A stretch of 64,000 nt of DNA from Curtobacterium sp. ZW137 (GCF_003762905.1 NZ_RJKS01000004.1:372001-436000), one strand, 5' to 3'. Shown: positions 51,431-60,128, counted from the first letter of the stretch. A program made the numbers and translations. Notes: a model not told the origin generated them from the letters alone.

Positions 51431-52057
51431 ATGAGTGAGAACCAGCACGAGCAGGCTGCGGCCGCCGAGCCGACTCCGACGACGGACACGACGAACGGGT
51501 GGGCAGCGGCACCGGCGCCGACCTCGACGCCCACGGCCACCCACGACCAGGCACCCATGTACGACCAGGCGCCCACCTACGACCAGGCGCCCGCGTACGA
51601 CCAGTACGGCCAGCAGCACCAGCAGCAGTGGGCGCAGCAGCCCTACCGCGCCGACGCCGGGTCGTGGAACGGGCAGTCGCCAGCCCCGGCCGGGCCGACC
51701 GCCTGGTACGGCAACGCCGCCCCGTACGGGCAGCGCTCCCGGAAGCCGAAGCCGCCGTGGTTCTGGCCGGTGATCGCGATCGCCGTCGGGTTGGTGGCAC
51801 TCCTCGCGGGCGGTGGCGCCGGCTTCGCGATCGGACACGCGATCGGTGCGCACCAGACCCAGTCGACGACGCAGGTCCCCGGGCAGGGGTACGGCGGGTT
51901 CCCGGGCGGGACGAACGGCGGCACGAACGGCGGCACGAACGAGCTGCCGGGGACCAACGGCGGCACGGGCACCGGGTCCGACGACTCGGGCTCCGGCACG
52001 GGCACGGACGGCAGTTCGGGATCGACCGGGACGAGCGGTTCCTCTTCGAACAGTTGA
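51431..52057 (+). CDS. Low-complexity single-pass membrane protein of unknown function
   Basis: A 208-residue protein with three parts: a Thr/Ala/Gln-rich N-terminal half including three repeats of a QAP(M/T/A)YD unit, one transmembrane helix (WFWPVIAIAVGLVALLAGGG), and a Gly/Thr/Ser-rich outer tail with three GGTN steps and a run of Gly-Ser. The two cytoplasmic and outer parts are probably disordered. The plan resembles actinobacterial DUF-type 'proline/glutamine-rich' anchors; no catalytic motif is seen. It lies in front of a reductase-like gene but the gap of about 15 bases does not establish coupling. Confidence 0.7.
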   Translation: MSENQHEQAAAAEPTPTTDTTNGWAAAPAPTSTPTATHDQAPMYDQAPTYDQAPAYDQYGQQHQQQWAQQPYRADAGSWNGQSPAPAGPTAWYGNAAPYGQRSRKPKPPWFWPVIAIAVGLVALLAGGGAGFAIGHAIGAHQTQSTTQVPGQGYGGFPGGTNGGTNGGTNELPGTNGGTGTGSDDSGSGTGTDGSSGSTGTSGSSSNS

Positions 52058-52073
52058 GCGTTACCCTCCGAGC

Positions 52074-52622
52074 ATGCGCAAGGTGACGGCAGGGCTGTTC
52101 ACGTCGGTCGACGGCGTCGTGCAGGACCCCTTCAAGTTCCAGTACGACAGCTTCGACGACGAGCTCGGTGCGGGCATGGGGGCGTTCATGGCCCGCACCG
52201 ACACCGTGCTCCTCGGGCGGAACAGCTACACCGAGTGGGCCGAGTGGTGGCCGGCCCACCCCGACGACCCGTTCGCGCAGTGGATCAACCCGATCGAGAA
52301 GCACGTCGCGTCGACCACGCTCGGTGACGACCTCGCCTGGCAGAACTCCACCAGGATCCAGGGCGACGTCCACGAGTTCGTGCGGGACCTCACCCAGCGG
52401 GACGGCGCGGACATCGCGGTGTGCGGCAGCGTGACCCTGGTCCGGAGCCTGCTCTTCGCGGGACTCCTCGACGAACTGCAGCTGATGGTCCACCCGGCGA
52501 TCGCGGGTGAGGGCCGGAAGCTCTTCGAACCGACCGACCCGGCCACGCGCCTCCGTCTGGTCGACAGCACCGTGACGAGCAAGGGGAACGTCGTGAGCAC
52601 CTACGGACTGCGCGCCGCCTGA
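52074..52622 (+). CDS. Dihydrofolate-reductase-fold (RibD C-terminal type) reductase
   Basis: A 182-residue protein of the RibD_C/YyaP family. RKVTAGLFTSVDGVVQDP is the N-terminal signature, DTVLLGRNSYTEW and IAVCGSVTLVRSLL form the nucleotide-binding part, and LDELQLMVHPAIAGEGRKLFE is a strongly conserved segment. Members bind NADPH but many lack a proven substrate. TACCCT (52062-52067) ends six bases before the ATG, another leaderless start. Confidence 0.87.
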   Translation: MRKVTAGLFTSVDGVVQDPFKFQYDSFDDELGAGMGAFMARTDTVLLGRNSYTEWAEWWPAHPDDPFAQWINPIEKHVASTTLGDDLAWQNSTRIQGDVHEFVRDLTQRDGADIAVCGSVTLVRSLLFAGLLDELQLMVHPAIAGEGRKLFEPTDPATRLRLVDSTVTSKGNVVSTYGLRAA

Positions 52623-52718
52623 CGGGCGTCAGCCGAGCCTCCAGGCCGGTGGAGTTGGGCGGGTCGGAACCGGCGTACCGTTGTGGGTGCCGTTCACCGC
52701 ACAACCCCGGAGCTCACC

Positions 52719-54017
52719 ATGCCGCAGGACACCCGCCCGCACGTCGTCATCGTCGGCGGTGGATTCGCCGGCATCGCCGCCATGCGCGAGCTCGCGGACG
52801 CCCCGGTCCGGGTCACCCTCGTCGACCGCCACGTCTACAACATGTTCCAGCCGCTCATGTACCAGGTGGCGACGGGCGGCCTCAACGCCGGTGACGTGAC
52901 GTACTTCCTGCGCAGCCTCCGCGCGCGCCAGGACAACGCGGAATTCCGCCACGGGCTGCTCACCGGCATCGACCCGGTCGCGAAGGTCGCCGAGATGTCC
53001 GACGGCGAGCACCTGCACTACGACCAGCTGATCCTGGCGAACGGTGTGAACACGAGCTACTTCGGCACCCCCGGTGCGTACGAGTACGCGTACTCGATGT
53101 ACTCCCGCTCGCAGGCCCTCCGCATCCGCGACGAGCTGTTCACCCGGCTCGAGGAAGCGGCCGCGAACCAGGGCCCCGACGAGATCAAGATCGTCATCGT
53201 CGGCGGCGGCGCGACCGGGGTCGAGATGGCCGGCGCGCTCGCCGAGCTCCGCGACCAGGCGCTCGAGGGCGCGTACCCGGAGATCCTCCGCGGCAACATC
53301 ACCATCACGCTCGTGCACCGGAGCGGCGAGCTGCTGAAGCCCTTCGCACCGCGGCTCCGCCGGTACGCGGCGAAGGTGCTGCGGAAGCGCGGCGTGATCC
53401 TCCGCCTGAACACCGGCGTCTCCGAGGTCCGTCAGGACGGCGTGATGACCGCGAGCGGCGAGTTCATCCCGGCCTCGCAGGTCATCTGGGCGACCGGTGT
53501 GTCCGCCCACAAAGAGGTGGCGAACTGGGGCATGCCGCAGACGAACGGCGGCCGCATCAAGGTCAACGACGACCTCAGCGTGCAGGGCGTCGACGGCATC
53601 TGGGCCGCCGGCGACATCGCGGCGCAGGACGACGCTCTCGCGCAGCTCGCCCAGCCGGCGCTGCAGGGTGGCAAGCACATCGCGAAGCAGATCGTCCGGG
53701 TGCTCGAGGGCAAGCCGACGGAGCCCCTGAAGTACCACGACAAGGGCACGATGGCGACGATCGGCACGAACGCGGCGGTCGCACAGCTCCGCGGCGGCAT
53801 CACGATGGTCGGGCCGGTGGCCTGGGCCGCGTGGGTCGCCGTGCACATCGCGTCGCTGCTCGGCAACGGCAACCGGCTCTCGACCCTGTCGCACTTCTTC
53901 GTGCGCTACCTGTGGTTCATGCGGAAGCGCTCGATCCCGATCGTCGGCGACGTCCGCCCGGTGCGCCCGAACGGCGACCGCGAGCCGGAGCCCTGGCAGA
54001 TGCAGAAGGCCGAGTAG
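52719..54017 (+). CDS. ndh: Type II NADH dehydrogenase (NDH-2)
   Basis: A 432-residue flavoenzyme that oxidises NADH at the membrane surface without pumping protons, passing electrons to menaquinone. GGGFAG at 13-18 binds FAD, VIVGGGATGVEMAGALAE is the NADH loop, IWAAGDIAA the second FAD motif, and the C-terminal stretch forms amphipathic membrane helices. ATG 52719 has a GGAG site and fits the family start; the GTG at 52683 gives an untypical tail. It ends at a perfect palindrome shared with the convergent epimerase gene. Confidence 0.92.
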   Translation: MPQDTRPHVVIVGGGFAGIAAMRELADAPVRVTLVDRHVYNMFQPLMYQVATGGLNAGDVTYFLRSLRARQDNAEFRHGLLTGIDPVAKVAEMSDGEHLHYDQLILANGVNTSYFGTPGAYEYAYSMYSRSQALRIRDELFTRLEEAAANQGPDEIKIVIVGGGATGVEMAGALAELRDQALEGAYPEILRGNITITLVHRSGELLKPFAPRLRRYAAKVLRKRGVILRLNTGVSEVRQDGVMTASGEFIPASQVIWATGVSAHKEVANWGMPQTNGGRIKVNDDLSVQGVDGIWAAGDIAAQDDALAQLAQPALQGGKHIAKQIVRVLEGKPTEPLKYHDKGTMATIGTNAAVAQLRGGITMVGPVAWAAWVAVHIASLLGNGNRLSTLSHFFVRYLWFMRKRSIPIVGDVRPVRPNGDREPEPWQMQKAE

Positions 54018-54034
54018 CGCCGGCTTCCCGTCCG

Positions 54035-54080
54035 CGGAACGACGGGGTCGCTGTCGTACGACAGCGACCCCGTCGTTCCG
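54035..54080. terminator. 46-bp perfect palindrome between convergent ndh and epimerase genes
   Basis: 54035-54057 is the exact reverse complement of 54058-54080 with no separate loop. It starts 17 bases after the ndh stop and ends 16 bases before the epimerase stop on the other strand. It would form a 20-bp stem with a tiny loop in either transcript, a good bidirectional terminator. Confidence 0.8.
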
Positions 54081-54096
54081 GGTCGTGGCCGGACGC

Positions 54097-55002
54097 CTAC
54101 GACACGCGCACGTCGAAGTACGCGCCGGCCGCGATGTCCTCGGCGAGGGTCGGGCCGGTGGGCTCCCAGCCGAGGAGCGCACGCGTCGCCGTGGAGTCGC
54201 CGGACATCTCCATCCCGAAGAACCGCCCGATGAACCCGAAGTGGTCGATCGCGTCCGCTGGGTCGACCGAGGTCACCGGCAGCCCGAGGCCCTCGCCGAT
54301 GGCCTCGGCGATCGACCGGGTGGAGACGGCCGTCTCGCCGGTGACGTGCATGCGGGTGCCCGCCGGAGCACCTTCCAGCCCGAGTCGCACGAGACGCGCC
54401 GCGTCGGAGCGGTGCACGGCCGACCAGCTGTTCGTGCCCTCGCCGACGTAGGCCGAGACGCCGTGCTGCCGTGCGGCGGCGACGATCAGCGAGATGAACC
54501 CGTGGTCCCCGACACCGTGCACGGTGGGGGCGAAGCGGGCCGCGATCGAGCGGACGCCCTGGTCCACGAAGTCGAGCGCACGGTTCTCGCTGCCGCCACG
54601 CATGGAGTCCGGACCGACGAACGGGTTCGGGTCGGTCTCCAGGCCCGGGCGGTCCCCCGCGAGCCCGGCGATGCCCGACGCGACGATGAAGGGCCGGTCG
54701 GTGCCGACGAGGGCGGTGCCGATGGTCTCGACCGCGGCGCGCTCGGCGGCGTTGGTCGCGGCCGGGTTCGACCAGTCGTGCTTGTTGGCGAGGTGCACGA
54801 CACCCTCGGCGTCCTCGGCCCCGCGGCGGATGGCGTCGAGGTCGTCGAGGTCACCGCGGACGACGGTGGCGCCAGCGGCCTCGACGGCAGCGGCGGAGGC
54901 GTCGGAGCGGGCGAGCCCGGTGACCTGGTGCCCGGCGGCGATGAGCTCGTCGACGGTGGCGGAGCCGATCCAGCCGGATGCTCCGGTGACGAATACGCGC
55001 AT
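54097..55002 (-). CDS. NAD(P)-dependent epimerase/dehydratase (atypical SDR)
   Basis: A 301-residue Rossmann-fold oxidoreductase. MRVFVTGASGWIGSATVDEL is the classical GxxGxxG loop, and AEGVVHLANKHDW and SENRALDFV suit NmrA/NAD-epimerase relatives. A Tyr/Lys catalytic pair is not obvious. ATG 55002 is preceded by GGAAGGA. The operator-like sites in front of it (55034-55087) and the divergent TetR gene imply shared control. The substrate is unknown. Confidence 0.8.
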   Translation of the reverse strand: MRVFVTGASGWIGSATVDELIAAGHQVTGLARSDASAAAVEAAGATVVRGDLDDLDAIRRGAEDAEGVVHLANKHDWSNPAATNAAERAAVETIGTALVGTDRPFIVASGIAGLAGDRPGLETDPNPFVGPDSMRGGSENRALDFVDQGVRSIAARFAPTVHGVGDHGFISLIVAAARQHGVSAYVGEGTNSWSAVHRSDAARLVRLGLEGAPAGTRMHVTGETAVSTRSIAEAIGEGLGLPVTSVDPADAIDHFGFIGRFFGMEMSGDSTATRALLGWEPTGPTLAEDIAAGAYFDVRVS

Positions 55003-55033
55003 GGTGTGTCCTTCCTGACGCACTGTCGACGAC

Positions 55034-55087
55034 CAGTGATGTCATCGACTGACATCACTGTACACCGCGATGTCAGACGCTGTCATC
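55034..55087. promoter_or_regulatory. Two operator-like sites in a TetR-centred divergent promoter
   Basis: Site 1 is CAGTGATGTCA-TCGAC-TGACATCACTG (55034-55060), perfect 11-bp arms with a five-base centre. Site 2, GATGTCA-GACGC-TGTCATC (55069-55087), has the same five-base spacing but one mismatch per arm. Their centres are 31 bp apart, about three helical turns. They fill the gap between the epimerase and the TetR gene and border the TetR -10 (TAGACT, 55090-55095), so a TetR dimer pair could repress both directions. Confidence 0.7.
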
Positions 55088-55101
55088 AGTAGACTCTCCC
55101 C

Positions 55102-55695
55102 ATGGCCCGATGGCAACCCGGAACGCGCGAACGACTGCAGGCGGTCGCGCTGCGCCTGTTCGCCGAGCAGGGGTTCGAGCAGACGACCGTCGCCGAGATC
55201 GCCGCCGCGGCCGAGGTCACGGAGCGAACCTTCTTCCGGCACTTCGCCGACAAGCGCGAGGTGCTGTTCGCCGGGCAGGACGACTTCCTCGCGCTGTTCA
55301 TCGACCCGATCACGGCAGCCCCCGCGGACACGGCGCCGTTCGAGCTCATCGCGCGCTCCCTCGATGCCGCGGGTGACTACTTCCCCCACGACCGGCGACC
55401 GTTCTCCCGGGTACGCCAGACGATCATCGACGCCGAACCCTCCCTCGGCGAACGCGAACTCGGCAAGCTCGCCACGCTGAAGGTCCGGCTGGGCGAGGTC
55501 CTGCGCGACCGCGGTGTCCCCGAACCCGTGGCGACCCTGGCGGCCGAGACCGGGGTGACCGTGTTCCACCTGTCGTTCCAGCAGTGGATCGCCCCTGGTG
55601 AGGACCGTTCGCTCGCGACCATCGCCCGGGAGCGCCTCGACGCCCTGACGAGCCTGGTGGCGACGGGGCGCACCGTCGGGGGGACGTCCGAGTGA
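55102..55695 (+). CDS. TetR-family transcriptional regulator
   Basis: A 197-residue regulator. Helix-turn-helix RERLQAVALRLFAEQGFEQ then VAEIAAAAEVTERTFFRHFADKREVLF is a textbook TetR domain (residues 8-55); the rest is an all-helical ligand domain. TAGACT ends six bases before the ATG, giving a leaderless message. It stands between the epimerase and the FAD monooxygenase it is coupled to (GTGA overlap), so it probably regulates a small detoxification or catabolic unit, including itself. Confidence 0.9.
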   Translation: MARWQPGTRERLQAVALRLFAEQGFEQTTVAEIAAAAEVTERTFFRHFADKREVLFAGQDDFLALFIDPITAAPADTAPFELIARSLDAAGDYFPHDRRPFSRVRQTIIDAEPSLGERELGKLATLKVRLGEVLRDRGVPEPVATLAAETGVTVFHLSFQQWIAPGEDRSLATIARERLDALTSLVATGRTVGGTSE

Positions 55696-56870
55696 CGCCC
55701 GCGGCGCCCCGCGCGGAGCGGACCGAGGTGCTGGTCGTCGGCGGCGGACCCGTCGGGGTCTTCCTCGGCGCCCTCCTCGCGCACGCGGGCGTCGACGTGA
55801 TCGTCTGGGAACGGCGGACCGCCGAACCGGCGGGGTCCCGCGCGATCGGGATCCACCCGCCGTCGCTCGACGCGTTCGCCGCGATCGACGCGGCCGCGCC
55901 GGTCCTCGCGGAGGCGGCGCTGGTGCACCGCGGCGTGGCGCGGAGCCGGGGTCGGACACTCGGCACGCTGTCGTTCGACCGCGCCTCCGACACCCACCCG
56001 TACGTCGCCACACTCGACCAGCACCGAACCGAACGGATCCTGCGGGAGCGCCTCGCCGCCGCTGCTCCCGAGGCACTCCGGACCGGAGTCACCCTGACCG
56101 CGCTCGAGCGCAGCCAGGACCACGTCGACGCGGCCGGCACCGGCCCGGACGGCGAACCGGTCGCCGTGCGGGCGTCCTTCGTCGTCGGCGCGGACGGCGC
56201 GCGGAGCACCGTGCGGGACCTCCTCGGGATCGGCACCACCGGGCGCGAGTACCCGGACCGGTACGTGATGGGCGACTTCGCGGATCCGGAGCCCGGGTCC
56301 GCGCGGTCCGCCGCCCTGGTCGACGTCGGACCGGACGGCGTCGTGGAGTCCTTCCCGCTGCCGGACGGTCGCCGCCGGTACGTCGCACTCGTGGGTCGCG
56401 GGCCCGCCGCCGACGACGAGGTCGACGCCGTGGCGCTCGCGCAGACGATCCGGGACCGCACGGGGGCGCCGGTCGATGCGGACAGCTGCTCGATGCTCAG
56501 CGGGTTCCGGGTCCGGCGGCGTGCGGCCGTGCGGGTCGGCGTGGGCCGGGTCGTCCTCATCGGGGACGCCGCGCACGAGATCAGCCCGATCGGCGGGCAG
56601 GGCATGAACCTCGGGTGGCTCGACGCCGCGGACCTGGCACCCCTGCTGACCGAGGGCGTCCGGACGGGCAGCGCGGGCCCGTGGCCGGCGTACGCGCGAC
56701 GCCGTCAGGCGGCTGCCCGCCGGGCGGCTCGTCAGGCCGAGGCCAACATGGCACTCGGTGGACGGGCAGTGGGGCCGACACAGCTCGGACGAGAGGTGCT
56801 GTTGCGGACGCTGTTGCGCCTCCCGTCCGCGGATGCGCTCGCACGTCTGTACGCGATGCGGTGGGCCTGA
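55692..56870 (+). CDS. FAD-dependent aromatic-type monooxygenase
   Basis: A 392-residue flavin monooxygenase of the p-hydroxybenzoate hydroxylase group. EVLVVGGGPVGVFLGALLAHAG is the FAD loop (GxGxxG), FVVGADGARSTVRD has the DG motif, and VVLIGDAAHEISPIGGQGMNLG the GD motif. The GTG start overlaps the TetR stop, so both are translated together. Related proteins hydroxylate aromatic rings or antibiotics; the substrate is not known. Its regulator is adjacent. Confidence 0.88.
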   Translation: MTPAAPRAERTEVLVVGGGPVGVFLGALLAHAGVDVIVWERRTAEPAGSRAIGIHPPSLDAFAAIDAAAPVLAEAALVHRGVARSRGRTLGTLSFDRASDTHPYVATLDQHRTERILRERLAAAAPEALRTGVTLTALERSQDHVDAAGTGPDGEPVAVRASFVVGADGARSTVRDLLGIGTTGREYPDRYVMGDFADPEPGSARSAALVDVGPDGVVESFPLPDGRRRYVALVGRGPAADDEVDAVALAQTIRDRTGAPVDADSCSMLSGFRVRRRAAVRVGVGRVVLIGDAAHEISPIGGQGMNLGWLDAADLAPLLTEGVRTGSAGPWPAYARRRQAAARRAARQAEANMALGGRAVGPTQLGREVLLRTLLRLPSADALARLYAMRWA

Positions 56871-56876
56871 TCCGCC

Positions 56877-57731
56877 TCAGGCGACCAGGCGCGCCCCGGC
56901 CAACCCGAGCTCGACGACGAGGACGAGCGACGAGACGATGACCAGCCGGAACAGCGTCCTGGTCGGCGGACCGGTGAGGACCAGACGCACGCCGACGACC
57001 GCCAGCACGACCACCACGACCGTGCCGGCGACCGCGAGCACCACCCCGACGCCGCGGACCGGGTCGTCGCCGGCGAGCTGCCCGAACAGCACCAGGCCCG
57101 CCGCGACGACGAGCGTGCCGAACGCGACGATCCCGGACGCCCGCAGCCCCAGCCGGTGCGGGAACCCACGGACGCCGGTGGCAGCGTCGTCGACGAGGTC
57201 CGGCAGCACGTTCGTGCAGTGGATGGCGACCCCGAACACGGCTCCGGTGGCGATCGCCCACGCCGCCGGCAGCTGCGGCTCGGGACCGGCCGAGACCGCG
57301 ACGACGGGGAGCAGTCCGAACGCGACGACGAACGGCGCGACCGACCACACCGAGCGCTTGAGTCCGGCGTCGTAGGCCCACCCGGCGGCCACGAGGACCA
57401 GGTGCGCGACGGCGGCGACCGGTCCGAGGAACAGCGAGAGGACCACGGCCGCCCCGGCCGTGGTGAACGCCGCAGACCGGACCGTGCGGACCGCGATGAG
57501 CCCCTGCGCGACCGGCTTGTCCGACCGGCCGACCGCGCGGTCCCGGTCGGCGTCGATCCAGTCGTTCGCGAGACCGATGGACAGCTGCCCGGCGACGACC
57601 GTGAGGGCGACGAGGACCACCAGCCACCAGGGGTGCCCGACGGCGGCGGCGATGACGGCGGCGAGCACGGTGACCGTGACCGTCGGGCCGGGGTGCGACG
57701 AGGCGAAGAGCAAGCGCACCGGTGACGTCAT
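56877..57731 (-). CDS. UbiA-family prenyltransferase
   Basis: A 284-residue membrane enzyme with about eight helices. The first acidic motif is NDWIDADRD at 56-64 and the second is LVDDAATG near 175, matching the NDxxDxxxD and DxxDD motifs that hold Mg-prenyl diphosphate. The family transfers prenyl chains to aromatic acceptors (4-hydroxybenzoate, menaquinone precursors, haem), but the acceptor is not clear here. TAGGGT (57738-57743) ends six bases before the ATG and overlaps the Nudix gene's stop. It converges on the monooxygenase. Confidence 0.86.
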   Translation of the reverse strand: MTSPVRLLFASSHPGPTVTVTVLAAVIAAAVGHPWWLVVLVALTVVAGQLSIGLANDWIDADRDRAVGRSDKPVAQGLIAVRTVRSAAFTTAGAAVVLSLFLGPVAAVAHLVLVAAGWAYDAGLKRSVWSVAPFVVAFGLLPVVAVSAGPEPQLPAAWAIATGAVFGVAIHCTNVLPDLVDDAATGVRGFPHRLGLRASGIVAFGTLVVAAGLVLFGQLAGDDPVRGVGVVLAVAGTVVVVVLAVVGVRLVLTGPPTRTLFRLVIVSSLVLVVELGLAGARLVA

Positions 57732-57735
57732 CCGT

Positions 57736-58443
57736 TCACCCTACGGACGGCAGCGCCACCTCGTGGTCGTGGTCCCACGGCTCCGTCCAGCCGAGCCGGT
57801 CGAACAGTGCGTCGAGCAGCGTCGCGGTGAAGCCCCACACCACGTGCTGGCCGCCGGCGGTGGCGACCGTGAACGCCGGGCCGCGCCACTCCCGGCCGTC
57901 CCGGCGGATCACCGTGACGCCGCGGTTCGCCGGTGCGAGCAGGTCCGCGACCGGCACCCGGAACACCGCCGCCGACTCGGCCTCGTCGACGACGCGGACC
58001 GGCGACGGATCGCGCCACCAGCCGAGCACCGGGGTGACCAGGTGCCGGGAGAACGCGAGCGGGACCGCGGGGAGCACGCCGAGCACGTCGACGCCGGACG
58101 GGTCGAGGCCGGTCTCCTCACGCGCTTCGCGGAGCGCGGCAGCGACCAGGCTCGCGTCACCGGGGTCCAGCCGGCCGCCCGGGAACGCGACCTGGCCCGG
58201 GTGCGCACGCAGGGTGTCGGCGCGGGCGAGGAGGAGGACGTCGAGGTCGACCGAGACCGCTCCGTCGTGTGCGCTGTGCGTGCTCGGCACCCGGTCGATT
58301 TCCCCGAAGAGGATGAGCACCGCCGCCTGCCGCGGGTCGTCCACCGGCGGCAGGTCGATCGCCCACGGCGCCACGTCGTCGGCGACGAGTGCTGCGAGTT
58401 CGGCGCGCGCGCTCGCCGCTGTCCGTCCGTCGTCCGCCCGCAT
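57736..58443 (-). CDS. Nudix hydrolase, CoA-pyrophosphatase type
   Basis: A 235-residue hydrolase. LRAHPGQVAFPGG precedes the Nudix box (GRLDPGDASLVAAALREAREETGL, about 90-113), where the REAREE pattern supplies the Mg-binding glutamates. The LRxHxGQVAFPGG signature is that of the UPF0035/NudL group, which cleaves coenzyme A and its derivatives. ATG 58443 follows CAGGAT by seven bases. Lies just upstream of the UbiA gene on the same strand. Confidence 0.9.
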   Translation of the reverse strand: MRADDGRTAASARAELAALVADDVAPWAIDLPPVDDPRQAAVLILFGEIDRVPSTHSAHDGAVSVDLDVLLLARADTLRAHPGQVAFPGGRLDPGDASLVAAALREAREETGLDPSGVDVLGVLPAVPLAFSRHLVTPVLGWWRDPSPVRVVDEAESAAVFRVPVADLLAPANRGVTVIRRDGREWRGPAFTVATAGGQHVVWGFTATLLDALFDRLGWTEPWDHDHEVALPSVG

Positions 58444-58496
58444 GGAGCCGATCCTGCCACCTCGGCGCGCGGCCGACCGCCGGTTACGCTCGACGC

Positions 58497-59357
58497 GTGG
58501 ACAAGGTCGAGGACGTCAGCCGTGGTGCGTGGCTGATCCCCCGAATGCAGGCGTTCGGGACGGTGGGCGGAACCGTCGGGAGTGGCTTCGAGTCGTACGC
58601 GCGGATCCTCCACCCGCTCGAGGCCGACCGTGAGGACCGTTCGGCACCAGCCGACGAGTTCGGCGAGCACCCTGTCCTGGAGTCCGCCGCGTGGCGATGG
58701 TCGGACGTGGCGGCGCGGACCGGAGCCACCGTGCGAGCCGACGTCCCCTGGCGCACGGTGAGTGGTCGAGACGACGAGACCGAGCTGCGCTTCGACGACG
58801 GATGGCGGGTGGGGTTGCCCGAGGAGGGGTGGTTCGACCCACGGCACCTCGCCGCACTGACCGAGCACCTCACCCGTGCGACGACGACACCGCTCGACCT
58901 CGTCATGGCACTGTGGGACGGGTGGGGCGACCTGAACGGCAGTTCCACGCTCGTCGTCGGGTGGCAGGACTCCGCGACGCTCACGGCGACCGAACGCTCC
59001 GAGCTCGACGAGTACGCGACACACGCCGCGGCGGAACACCGCCGTGCGCAGGACGCGCTCGTGGCGTCGCTCGCCGGGCCACGACTCGAGCTCCCGTTCC
59101 GCGAGTACCTGCTGCTCGCGGTGACCCTGCCGGAGCTCGCCGATCCGACGTGGATGGCGGACGCGCGGGTCGGCACCTACCTGGACTTCGGGCACACACC
59201 ACAGCTGCTCTGGCCTGAGGACCATGCCTGGGTCGTCGCGACCGAGGTCGACGCGGACTCGACGCTCGTCGCGGGTCCGCGCGGCCTGATCGCCGACGTC
59301 CTGGCCGACGACCGATTCGAGGCGTTCGAGGTGAGCGCGGTCGACGACCTCGCCTGA
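58497..59357 (+). CDS. Conserved hypothetical protein, no recognised domain
   Basis: A 286-residue soluble acidic protein. It starts VDKVEDVSRGAWLIPRMQAFGTVGGTVGSGFESYARILHP, and the middle is rich in Trp, Asp and Glu without transmembrane or signal segments. A SSTLVVGWQD stretch and EYLLLAVTLPELADPTWM precede a GPRGLIADVL end. I recognise no catalytic motif. TACGCT (58485-58490) ends six bases before the GTG, a leaderless start. It stands alone between a divergent Nudix gene and another hypothetical gene. Confidence 0.75.
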   Translation: MDKVEDVSRGAWLIPRMQAFGTVGGTVGSGFESYARILHPLEADREDRSAPADEFGEHPVLESAAWRWSDVAARTGATVRADVPWRTVSGRDDETELRFDDGWRVGLPEEGWFDPRHLAALTEHLTRATTTPLDLVMALWDGWGDLNGSSTLVVGWQDSATLTATERSELDEYATHAAAEHRRAQDALVASLAGPRLELPFREYLLLAVTLPELADPTWMADARVGTYLDFGHTPQLLWPEDHAWVVATEVDADSTLVAGPRGLIADVLADDRFEAFEVSAVDDLA

Positions 59358-59501
59358 GCCGGCACGTCGACCGGTCGGCCCGGCGACAAGTCGACTCGGC
59401 GACCCGGCGACCCGGCGGCCCGCGGCCCGCGGCCCGGCGTCGGAGTAGCCTGCGCGCAGAGGCGACGGCGCCTGCCACACCACCGCCAGGAGGCGATGAC
59501 G

Positions 59502-60104
59502 GTGTCGCACGAGACCGGAGCCCAGGAGCCGAAGCCGCATCGGCACGCCGTCGCGGTCGTGGCCGCGGCCGCCACCACCACCATCGTCGCCGCGGGCGTC
59601 ACCGTCACGTCCATGCGGGTCGCCGCCGCGGACACGGACCGGGCCTGCTCCCTCGCGGTGGCGCAGAGCACCGCGACGATGACCACGGCGCGGGCGTCGA
59701 TCGTCGGCGCGGGGACGGCCCTCGTCCGCGTGCGCGGGGTCGTCCTGCCGAACGAGCACAGGACGACGCGGGCCTACGCCGACCGGCCGGGCGCCGACGC
59801 GACTCCGGCCGGTCGGTCCGCGATGGACCAGCCCGGCGCGGCGGCGCTCCCGGCACGTCCGAGCGGCGTGGTGCTGATCGCGACGGTGGTGCGCGATCGG
59901 AAGGCCCTGTCGGCGGCGCGGCCGAGCACGACCTGTGGATCCCGTGACGACGCCGCGGCGATCGACCGCCGGACCATGCGGACGGCGAGGAGCACCTGGG
60001 TCCTCGACCGAGCGTGCACGACCCTCGCCGACGACTTCGCGGCGTTCCAGGACGAGGAACGCAGCCGCTTCGCCGAGGAGCAGCCGCGCCCGCGGGCGAA
60101 CTGA
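59502..60104 (+). CDS. Hypothetical protein with an N-terminal membrane or export segment
   Basis: A 200-residue protein. After a short polar start, residues 15-40 are a long Ala/Val-rich hydrophobic stretch (HAVAVVAAAATTTIVAAGVTVTS) that could be a signal peptide or anchor. The rest is Ala/Arg/Thr-rich and polar with two cysteine pairs and no known motif. GTG 59502 is preferred over ATG 59496 because AGGAGG (59488-59493) is eight bases before the GTG but only two before the ATG. No partner is evident; it precedes the HTH-zeta pair. Confidence 0.6.
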   Translation: MSHETGAQEPKPHRHAVAVVAAAATTTIVAAGVTVTSMRVAAADTDRACSLAVAQSTATMTTARASIVGAGTALVRVRGVVLPNEHRTTRAYADRPGADATPAGRSAMDQPGAAALPARPSGVVLIATVVRDRKALSAARPSTTCGSRDDAAAIDRRTMRTARSTWVLDRACTTLADDFAAFQDEERSRFAEEQPRPRAN

Positions 60105-60128
60105 CCACGGACGTCCGTCGAGAAGGGC

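Noticed and set aside
55692..55696. Fusion of the TetR and monooxygenase genes
   Set aside because: The GTGA overlap puts them in different frames with a clear stop, so they are two coupled genes.
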